A stretch of DNA of 13,162 nt from Flammeovirgaceae bacterium UBA2786 (lineage in GTDB: Bacteria > Bacteroidota > Bacteroidia > Cytophagales > Cyclobacteriaceae). Position 1 is the stretch's first letter; each line of letters begins with the position of its first letter. The stretch is from contig DEIA01000067.1 of NCBI GenBank assembly GCA_002352225.1, forward strand, positions 1 to 13,162, given 5' to 3'. The notes beneath the pieces are model-generated. The model did not search any database. It was not told the DNA's origin and worked only from the letters and a program-made list of their open reading frames with translations. This document shows positions 6,989-13,162 of this stretch, one piece after another. The position numbers and the translations under genes are program-made.

Positions 6989-7663
6989 TTAGCGGGGTTC
7001 CTGCAACAAGTCGATAAATTCAATGGAAGAATACTCCATTTTGTGAATTACTTTGGATACCCGTGTAACCAGGTAGTTATAGCCGAGGTAGGCAATAATA
7101 CCTACAACTAATCCAGCCACGGTTGTTACCATAGCCGTATAGATCCCATCGGCCAAAAGTTTAGGACTAACCGAACCTTCCTCTTGTGCAATAGCAATAA
7201 AGGCGCGTACCATACCTATTACTGTTCCTAAGAATCCTATCATGGGTGCGGCACCAGCAATAGTGGCCATTACCGAAAGGTTTTTTTCTAACCTGAATAC
7301 TTCAATTTTACCTACGTTTTCGATTGAAGCCTCAATGGTTTTTAGCGGGCTTCCAATCCGCGAAACACCCTTCTCAATCATGCGCGCAATGGGAGTATCG
7401 TGCTGGGCACATACCATTTTTGCTCCATTAATATCTCCCTTCTGTACAAGCTCCTTTATGCGCCCCATAAACACATCGGAATTTACATTGGCTTTATTAA
7501 CGGTAAGTACTCTTTCTACAAAAATGTAAATGGCAATTACCGAACAAATAGCTAATGGAATCATTAAAGGGCCACCGGCCATTACCAAACTCCACATGGA
7601 AATAGACTGCTCGGCAGCTGTGGTGGCTGTTTCCGATCCGGTTACAATTTGTGCTAACATCAT
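6989..7663 (-). CDS. exbB: ExbB/TolQ/MotA-family proton channel protein
   Basis: A 224-residue inner-membrane protein with three transmembrane helices (about 31-53, 131-157 and 172-199) and the large cytoplasmic loop between the first and second, as in ExbB and TolQ. The signature A-P-M-I-G-F-L-G-T-V-I-G-M (139-151) and the third helix T-A-M-V-T-T-V-A-G-L (176-185) hold the pore threonines (Thr147 and Thr180/181). The site I align to the E. coli third-helix glutamate (Glu176) is Thr here. Two adjacent ATGs (7663 and 7660) could each start the protein. An AAAGGAG lies upstream but 18 nt away, too far to be a normal ribosome site. It heads the motor set, after a 110-nt gap with a long inverted repeat. 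The N-terminal stretch before the first helix is hydrophilic, not a clear signal peptide. Confidence 0.92.
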   Translation of the reverse strand: MMLAQIVTGSETATTAAEQSISMWSLVMAGGPLMIPLAICSVIAIYIFVERVLTVNKANVNSDVFMGRIKELVQKGDINGAKMVCAQHDTPIARMIEKGVSRIGSPLKTIEASIENVGKIEVFRLEKNLSVMATIAGAAPMIGFLGTVIGMVRAFIAIAQEEGSVSPKLLADGIYTAMVTTVAGLVVGIIAYLGYNYLVTRVSKVIHKMEYSSIEFIDLLQEPR

Positions 7664-7713
7664 ACGTTTAAAAAATATTAACTCCTTTACGATTAAAAAA
7701 TTGCGTTCTTCAT

Positions 7714-7760
7714 AGTCGTCAGACGGCTTGATTGCTTAGCAGACAGCCGTCAAGACGACT
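7714..7760. repeat. Long imperfect inverted repeat between SPOR and exbB genes
   Basis: AGTCGTC-A-GACGGCT (7714-7728) pairs with AGCCGTC-AA-GACGACT (7745-7760): 14 base pairs in two 7-bp blocks around a 1-versus-2-nt internal loop, closed by a 16-nt loop that itself holds TGCT-T-AGCA. It starts 13 nt after the SPOR stop and ends about 50 nt before exbB. On the minus strand a run of six T follows only about 13 nt beyond the hairpin, so it is not a textbook terminator. It could be an attenuator, an RNA-processing or stabilising hairpin, or a protein binding site. Confidence 0.6.
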
Positions 7761-7773
7761 TACACTTTGAACT

Positions 7774-8475
7774 TTAATACTTAATTACCCACGCTCCTTC
7801 GCCAAACTCGGGCTTGGAAGAATCGGCACTGGTTTGTGCTGTAGCATATGAATCAAAATCACCATTAATAGTAAGGCGGTAAAATTTCCACTTTCCAAAT
7901 GGTGGAATAATTTTAGAGTTAGTACCCTTGGCGCTTAACTTTTTCGCATAGTCTAAAATAAGGTCACCATCTACTGCGCTGGCAACCACTACATAGTAAC
8001 GCCCGGTGCGGCTGGTTAAGGTTTCAAATGTACCTACGGCAGGTTTTGCAGTCGCAGCTTCTGCTTCCAGTCTTTTTCTTTCTGCTTCTTCATTTTCGCG
8101 GGCCAGGCGGGCAGCTTCTTCGTCTTTACGCTGCTGGTCCTCCAGGCGTTTCTTCTCCGCTAGCTCCCGTTTCTCTTTTTCAGCTTTTGGCTTGTACACG
8201 TACTGATAGATCAGAAATGCACCTACAATTAAAACCAATCCAATTACCACCGCTATTATAATGGGGGCATTGGACTTAGGTTCTTCCTGTGGTGTGTATG
8301 TATATGCTTCGCGCACAGTCTCTTTGGGCTCCTCAATCATTTCTGCCTGAGGTTCACCGGTTGTTTCTGTTTCCAAAGGTTTATACTCGATATCGGGCAA
8401 ACCAAAGTTATCTTCTGAGTTGTTCTCATTATTCTGGTCGTTAGCCGATTCGTTTTTGTCTTTACGCTTTGCCAT
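7774..8475 (-). CDS. Single-pass inner-membrane protein with C-terminal SPOR domain
   Basis: A 233-residue bitopic protein. A hydrophilic, Asn/Glu-rich cytoplasmic segment (1-69) is followed by a transmembrane helix (about 70-90), a charged helical or coiled-coil stretch rich in Glu, Lys, Arg and Ala (97-142), and a SPOR domain (about 157-233) beginning R-Y-Y-V-V-V-A-S-A and ending G-A-W-V-I-K-Y. SPOR domains bind peptidoglycan stripped of stem peptides, found mainly at the division septum, and this layout (N-in, helix, linker, terminal SPOR) is that of FtsN and DamX-type division proteins. There is no signal peptide. It sits 64 nt after the barrel gene and 110 nt before exbB, and has its own -7 promoter-like element. 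Its place beside a Tol/TonB-type motor suggests a link between envelope energy transfer and septal wall. The domain call is strong; the division role is inferred. Confidence 0.88.
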   Translation of the reverse strand: MAKRKDKNESANDQNNENNSEDNFGLPDIEYKPLETETTGEPQAEMIEEPKETVREAYTYTPQEEPKSNAPIIIAVVIGLVLIVGAFLIYQYVYKPKAEKEKRELAEKKRLEDQQRKDEEAARLARENEEAERKRLEAEAATAKPAVGTFETLTSRTGRYYVVVASAVDGDLILDYAKKLSAKGTNSKIIPPFGKWKFYRLTINGDFDSYATAQTSADSSKPEFGEGAWVIKY

Positions 8476-8504
8476 TTGGTTTTGGTTTTATCTGGGTGTT
8501 ATCA

Positions 8505-8512
8505 CAAAATTA
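8505..8512 (-). promoter_or_regulatory. Candidate Bacteroidota -7 element for the SPOR gene
   Basis: The minus strand reads TAATTTTG, a perfect match to TAnnTTTG, 29 nt upstream of the SPOR gene ATG inside the 64-nt gap after the barrel gene. No good -33 TTTG lies at the expected spacing. If real, it would let the SPOR gene be transcribed apart from the upstream TPR-barrel pair. Confidence 0.4.
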
Positions 8513-8539
8513 ACGCAATTTCATTAAAATAAGCTATTA

Positions 8540-10204
8540 TTAAAATACCCAGGTAAGACCCCCCATCACGTTCAACCCTCTTACCGGATAGTTTAGGTAT
8601 ATCGGATAGTCGTTCGAAAGCAGATTATTGCCCTTTACAAAAACAGAAAATTGCTTCGAGAATAAATAACTCAACTTAGCATTTAAATCAAAAGCAGCCG
8701 GCAGTGTAGTGGTAACATCGGTATCCACATCAAACGCTTTGGCCCCACCCTGACCAAGTGCATCTACATTGAGCAGCAACTTTGAGTAAATATTAAATGC
8801 TGTAGTTATGCCTAATCTATATTTAGGCCGGTGCCAGGCTTCGCGCGAATTACCCGGACTGTAGCCAAAGTAATCGCCCCTTAGCGAAACCCGGGCAACC
8901 TCGGCATGTGTAAAACTCAGTTCGCCAAAAAGATTAGTTCGCTTGGTGTTGCCCGCATCATACTCCACATTAAATTTAGCGCGGTCTGCATCATCATTTC
9001 TATAAAAGTACCAGTTTTTAAGATTGGCAATAGATAAGCCGCCACCATACGAAATTTTACTACCCAGCTTGCCTCGCACACCTCCTGTAAACTCAGCTGT
9101 GCGGCTGGTATGGTATGTACCTGCATTGGCATTGATCCATGCATTTTCGCGAGCCAGCGTGTGTAACGATACTTTGTCCATATCGCCCGTAAAGGCCGCA
9201 TACAATTCGATTGACGAACTGATCGGATAGCTAGCTCTGAAATCAGGGTACAGGTGTACATCCTTAGCTTTTCCAAGGGTATCATTCTCATAGGCAACTG
9301 TGGCACCGGCACTGAACAAAAGATCATCTAACAGATAAAACTGGTATGCGCCTTTCACTTTGAACAAATGACGGGGTTTAGCTTCAATAGCTACATCTTT
9401 TCGTGTAATCAGAAAATAGTCTGTACCAAACACTATCTTGCTTGTTTCAGATACTTTGTAATCTCCTGAGAACCCAACATTCATTTCACTTTCTTTTGCC
9501 TGGTAGTGATCATCCAGGTAACTGAATGCTCCTTTAAACTTGTAATTAAATTCTCCGCTGGTTGTATTTTCTACCTCGCCTCCTAACCCAACTATAGTAT
9601 ATGTCTGTTTAATTAACTTCCGATCGATATCAGTGCCGGGCGTATAGCCATAAAAGTAGGTGCCTATCCGCTCAAAGTCCAGGTAGCCGCCTGTTGTGGC
9701 CTGTCGGCCAAATGCTTTACCAAAAATTCTTACTTGCGAATTAGAACCGGCCGAGTTGTTTTCATCTACCGGACCACGACCAAAACCCAGATGTGAAACT
9801 TTAAATCCATAGAATTTATCTTTATCGCGCTTGGTGGTAGCATAGGCATCTACAAAAGCCGATGCGTAGTTGCCAAGCGCAGCACTTACATAGTTGCCAT
9901 AGATTTTAGCGATAGGTTCAGTCTGCAGGCGTAAGGGTCTTAATGCCGGATTGTAATCGGGTGTGGCAAAACTCAGATTTTTGAAATCATATTTTATCTC
10001 GGGCTTAATGGGTTCGGCCGGGCGTGGCGGAATCTTTTCATAGTTACGACTGGCTTGTGGTAACGTAATCTGTTTCTCTTTGGTAATCTGGATTTCTACT
10101 TTCTCAATTTCACCTTCACCCCACTTTTCAGGAGGTTGTGCCACTACGGGCATAGCCAGGGTAATTACCAAACAGAATGTGATATATAGAGTTGTGATAC
10201 GCAT
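8540..10204 (-). CDS. TonB-receptor-like outer-membrane beta-barrel lacking a plug domain
   Basis: A 554-residue predicted outer-membrane barrel. A signal peptide (1-22, cleavage after V-V-A) precedes a short periplasmic segment with I-E-K-V-E-I-Q-I-T-K (33-42) and a Pro-rich stretch (59-68). From about residue 100 the sequence alternates polar and aromatic or hydrophobic residues in barrel-like strands, with G-N-Y repeats (103-105, 111-113) and a typical C-terminus (F-V-K-G-N-N-L-L-S-N, then a final strand ending G-L-T-W-V-F). This resembles the barrel half of TonB-dependent receptors, but the roughly 120-residue plug and any carboxypeptidase-regulatory-like domain are missing, and at 554 residues it is shorter than a full receptor. 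It starts 3 nt after the TPR gene stop, so the two are surely cotranscribed. It could be a plugless receptor relative, a protein-anchored barrel or a structural envelope protein; its cargo, if any, is unknown. Confidence 0.78.
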   Translation of the reverse strand: MRITTLYITFCLVITLAMPVVAQPPEKWGEGEIEKVEIQITKEKQITLPQASRNYEKIPPRPAEPIKPEIKYDFKNLSFATPDYNPALRPLRLQTEPIAKIYGNYVSAALGNYASAFVDAYATTKRDKDKFYGFKVSHLGFGRGPVDENNSAGSNSQVRIFGKAFGRQATTGGYLDFERIGTYFYGYTPGTDIDRKLIKQTYTIVGLGGEVENTTSGEFNYKFKGAFSYLDDHYQAKESEMNVGFSGDYKVSETSKIVFGTDYFLITRKDVAIEAKPRHLFKVKGAYQFYLLDDLLFSAGATVAYENDTLGKAKDVHLYPDFRASYPISSSIELYAAFTGDMDKVSLHTLARENAWINANAGTYHTSRTAEFTGGVRGKLGSKISYGGGLSIANLKNWYFYRNDDADRAKFNVEYDAGNTKRTNLFGELSFTHAEVARVSLRGDYFGYSPGNSREAWHRPKYRLGITTAFNIYSKLLLNVDALGQGGAKAFDVDTDVTTTLPAAFDLNAKLSYLFSKQFSVFVKGNNLLSNDYPIYLNYPVRGLNVMGGLTWVF

Positions 10205-10207
10205 AAA

Positions 10208-13162
10208 TTAATTGTCTAATGAATCTGGTTTTGCCTCACTCTTCTTGTTCAGTTCCTCTGCTTCAATTTTCTTCAGTTTTTCACGGGCCATTCCTTTAAT
10301 GTGTTCAAGCGGAAAAGCTTCGAGCGAACGCAACGTGCCTTTTGCCTGAAAGACATCGCCCATGGCCAGGTAATTATCGGCCAGCAATAAAAAAGATCGC
10401 CCTACCCATTCGGGGTAAGCGGCAAAATCAGTGTTAAGACTTACCAGTGTTTCGTAACAAGGTTTGTGTTGTTTCGTGAGGTATTGTATTTCGCCCAGCA
10501 AGTATTTTGCTTCAGCTCCATGTTCATCCTGAGCTGAGTTGAGGGTACTCAAAAATTCGTCCTGAGCAAGTTCATAATCGCCACGTGCCATAGCAGCTTT
10601 ACCTAAATAGAGTGAGGCTTTGTTTTGCGCTCCGGCATTAATATTTCCCTTCTCTAAAATAATGCGTGCATATTTTTCTGCCGAGTCGTATTGGGCCAGT
10701 AGGTAGTGCGATTCCATCAGGCCCGACCAGGCCGCATATTGTTCTTTTTTATTGGCGGCCACCTTAACCAATTCCTGAAAATTGGCAACTGCCTTTGCAT
10801 AATTGGCTTGTTTAAATTCTAATTCGGCCAGGCGGCCTACTACCTTACCGGCAAACAAAAAGTTTTTATCTCTAGCCACATCCTGATAAATGGATAAAGC
10901 CTTATTCCATTCTTTTAACCGGTAATACGATTCAGCCTGGTAGTATCTAGCTTCTGTTGCATTAGCGCTTTGCGGATAAGAGGTAAGGTAATTTCCCAAC
11001 GAGGTAATAGCCTGTTGATAATTCTGATTGAAGTAAAGATTCTTTGCAGCTTCATACTGAACGGGTTCTATGCTCTTCGAATCGGGGTGTGCTTTTGCAT
11101 AACCTGCCAGGTATTTATCAAACTCACCCGGGCGATTGCTCAGGTTCAATGCTTCCTGTAAAGGAATTAAAACATCTTTACTTGCCGGATGACTTGGGAA
11201 ATTCTCAAGCACAGCAATATAATCGTTTGCAGTTTTACTATATTCTTTAAGGTTGAAGTTGGATGCTGCTCTGCGTGTGTAAGCATAAGGCACATATTGC
11301 GAGGTGGGCTTGGTTTGAATAAGTGAAGTATAACCAGCCACTGCATTCGCATAGTTGCCTTGTTCAAACTCTATTTCAGCCCGTTCGTACATGGCCTTAT
11401 CCAAAAAACTGGATCGACTAAAGTTGCGGATTACCGTTTCCAGTTCTACAGCAGCTTCATCGTATTTGCTCATGGTAGCTAATACTACACCTGCCTGCAG
11501 GTGTGCATAGTCTTCATCAGCCGATCTCATTTGTGCAGCCTTGCGGTAATTCACCAACGCATCCGCATACGACTTGGACACATAGTAACAATCGGCCAAC
11601 CGAAGGGTGCCATCGGCCAGGTTAGGTTGATTGCGCGGTGCTTTGTTTACAAACTCTTTAAAATTGAACAACGCCCGATCGTACTGTTTTAAATTAAAGT
11701 ACGTGTAGCCTAATCCATAGCGGGTTTTTGCCAGCAATTCATTGTTAGAATAACCCGGCAACGCTATAATGCGCTGATATTGTTCGGCTGCCTGTTCATA
11801 CCGTTTACCAATGGAGTATGCCTCGCCACTCCAGAAACTTGCTTCGGCTACATAATCTTGTTCTACCGGAAAGCGTAATGATTTTTCGAAAGTCTGAACA
11901 GCATTGAAATAATCGTCTTTATTAAAGTACTCCATCCCTTTTAACAGGGTTGCCTTCTGAAATGCCCGATCCACTGCCGGGCTGCGGGTCTTCATGGCTT
12001 CTATGTATTCAATAGCTTTATTGTAGTTAGATGCATTTACATAGGCCTGTCCAAGTAATTCTTTAATTTCTTCAGCGTGGGTACTGTTTGGGTAAGTCAC
12101 CAGCATTTTCTCAAACTCGGCAATGGCTTTATCGGGTTGGCCCATGTCGTACGATACTTTTGCAAATTGATAGGTACTTTCTTCTACCAATCGCGGATCG
12201 GGTTTGAATTTTCGTGCAATATCAAATGCTGTTTGTGCCATGGGTTTCTGGTTCTGCTTCAGGTATAGCGAACCGAGATAGTAGGCAGAATAAAATCCGA
12301 TTGAATCTGAATCGGCAAATGAGGTTTTCAAATATTTAATTGCCGATTCGTTTTCGTCCAACGTGTAGGCTGTGTATCCGGCTCTTAACAAAACACCTTT
12401 ATCGGCTTTGGCTTCTCTTCCCTGCAGGTATTGCTGGTAACCGGTATATGCATTTTTATAATCCGTCTTTTTAAAATACGCCTCGGCCGAAAGTAATGCT
12501 ATTTCTTCTTTATTGGTAAGGTCCTCGCGCGATGAAATCTCTTTCGCATAACTAATCAATTCATCGTAATTTTTCTGGCGATAATATACATTAGCAATCA
12601 GGTAAGGCACTACCTTGCTGTAGGCATCGTTTTGTCCGGCACGTTTTAAATCGATTAATGCATTGGTGTAATCACCCTGGCTGTATTCAATAAACCCGGC
12701 ATAGTAACTCGATGCCGGGCCGTACTCCCCTCCCAGCGACTTATTATAGTTAAATTGATCCAGTGCTTCTTTAAGCGAACGTTGGTTAAACAAACTATAC
12801 CCCCACCTAAAGTGTGCGGTACGTTGCTGGTCTTGTGCTAAAGCTCCAAACTCTATCTTATTGTAAAATGTAGCGGCCTTTTTGTAATTTTTTTCGCCAT
12901 AATAAAAATTAGCGAGGTCGTAGTTAGCCGTTCCGGCACGCGGATGGGCGGGGTTTTGAGTAATAAACGCTTCGATCTGCTTTTCTGCATCGGAGTGAAA
13001 CAGGTTAAGGGAACAAAATGCTTTATAGTATTCAGCATCGGCCCGCCTTGCATCGGTTGCAGCGGCAACCGTAAGGTATTCGCCAAAAACTTCGCGCGCA
13101 GCACCATACTGGTTATGGTTAACCAAATCAATACCTGAGTTAAAAAGTCGTTCGGCTTGCTG
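10208..13162 (-). CDS. Large tetratricopeptide-repeat protein, 5' end outside window
   Basis: At least 984 residues, built almost entirely of TPR-type helix pairs. The frame is open through the right edge, so the true start and probably a signal peptide are missing. A TTG at 13126 can open the frame but it lies within a repeat, with Q-Q-A-E-R-L-F-N-S-G continuing upstream, so it is not the start. I count upward of twenty repeats by eye, with the common W/Y-x-x-G/A-x-x-Y-x(4)-Y-x-x-A pattern; several resemble the TPR_6 type seen in YbgF/CpoB and BamD. The C-terminus is a Lys/Glu-rich tail (about the last 30 residues). TPR solenoids bind protein partners; this one is probably periplasmic, given its barrel and motor neighbours, and may link the outer-membrane barrel to other envelope parts. 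No catalytic motif is seen. Confidence 0.9.
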   Translation of the reverse strand, partial: QQAERLFNSGIDLVNHNQYGAAREVFGEYLTVAAATDARRADAEYYKAFCSLNLFHSDAEKQIEAFITQNPAHPRAGTANYDLANFYYGEKNYKKAATFYNKIEFGALAQDQQRTAHFRWGYSLFNQRSLKEALDQFNYNKSLGGEYGPASSYYAGFIEYSQGDYTNALIDLKRAGQNDAYSKVVPYLIANVYYRQKNYDELISYAKEISSREDLTNKEEIALLSAEAYFKKTDYKNAYTGYQQYLQGREAKADKGVLLRAGYTAYTLDENESAIKYLKTSFADSDSIGFYSAYYLGSLYLKQNQKPMAQTAFDIARKFKPDPRLVEESTYQFAKVSYDMGQPDKAIAEFEKMLVTYPNSTHAEEIKELLGQAYVNASNYNKAIEYIEAMKTRSPAVDRAFQKATLLKGMEYFNKDDYFNAVQTFEKSLRFPVEQDYVAEASFWSGEAYSIGKRYEQAAEQYQRIIALPGYSNNELLAKTRYGLGYTYFNLKQYDRALFNFKEFVNKAPRNQPNLADGTLRLADCYYVSKSYADALVNYRKAAQMRSADEDYAHLQAGVVLATMSKYDEAAVELETVIRNFSRSSFLDKAMYERAEIEFEQGNYANAVAGYTSLIQTKPTSQYVPYAYTRRAASNFNLKEYSKTANDYIAVLENFPSHPASKDVLIPLQEALNLSNRPGEFDKYLAGYAKAHPDSKSIEPVQYEAAKNLYFNQNYQQAITSLGNYLTSYPQSANATEARYYQAESYYRLKEWNKALSIYQDVARDKNFLFAGKVVGRLAELEFKQANYAKAVANFQELVKVAANKKEQYAAWSGLMESHYLLAQYDSAEKYARIILEKGNINAGAQNKASLYLGKAAMARGDYELAQDEFLSTLNSAQDEHGAEAKYLLGEIQYLTKQHKPCYETLVSLNTDFAAYPEWVGRSFLLLADNYLAMGDVFQAKGTLRSLEAFPLEHIKGMAREKLKKIEAEELNKKSEAKPDSLDN

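Noticed and set aside
7695..7760. Rho-independent terminator between SPOR and exbB
   Set aside because: The six-T run on the minus strand is about 13 nt past the hairpin instead of directly after it, so I report the hairpin as an inverted repeat of unknown role.
8006..8261. Two short plus-strand frames rich in Ser, Ala and Leu
   Set aside because: They are antisense to the charged helical stretch of the SPOR protein and are explained by its repetitive Glu/Lys/Ala codons.
8917..9327. 136-residue minus-strand frame inside the barrel gene
   Set aside because: It is in another frame of a clearly coding barrel gene, lacks recognisable domains and has a composition typical of an out-of-frame shadow.
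13124..13126. TTG as start of the TPR protein
   Set aside because: The frame continues upstream to the window edge with TPR-like residues (Q-Q-A-E-R-L-F-N-S-G), so the gene is partial and the TTG is internal.

Overview
The window looks like a chromosomal segment from a Bacteroidota bacterium, most likely a Cytophagales-type lineage (inference). Grounds: a Bacteroidota-style set of families (DUF4136 and GH20 lipoproteins, DUF4260, a TPR protein of about 1000 residues next to a TonB-receptor-like barrel, ExbB-ExbD-TonB), little use of strong Shine-Dalgarno sites, and two perfect matches to the Bacteroidota -7 promoter element TAnnTTTG. Every gene supported here is on the minus strand, so transcription runs from the right edge to the left edge.

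Right half (13162 down to 5696): an envelope gene block. In transcription order it holds a very large TPR protein whose 5' end is outside the window, a TonB-receptor-like outer-membrane barrel with no plug domain, a single-pass inner-membrane SPOR protein, and ExbB/TolQ, ExbD/TolR and a TonB/TolA-like transducer. The two outer-membrane/periplasm genes are 3 nt apart and the three motor genes are 2-10 nt apart. The SPOR gene sits between them with gaps of 64 and 110 nt. The 110-nt gap carries a long imperfect inverted repeat. A proton-driven ExbB/ExbD motor and transducer beside a peptidoglycan-binding SPOR protein, a TPR scaffold and a barrel looks more like a Tol-Pal-style envelope machine than a nutrient importer. 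That reading is inference and is the main hypothesis from this window.

Middle (5522 down to 2120): an orphan MASE1 membrane sensor histidine kinase, then a GH20 beta-N-acetylhexosaminidase lipoprotein with its own candidate promoter. The short gaps around the kinase contain small AT-rich inverted repeats.

Left part (2000 down to 1): a DUF4136 lipoprotein and a phosphomannose-isomerase-like cupin 5 nt apart, a DUF4260 membrane protein, and a type II toxin-antitoxin module (PF09720-type antitoxin plus ParE-type toxin) with overlapping reading frames. The toxin runs off the left edge. There are no tRNA, rRNA, CRISPR or insertion-sequence features that I can support, and no gene-free stretch longer than about 175 bases.
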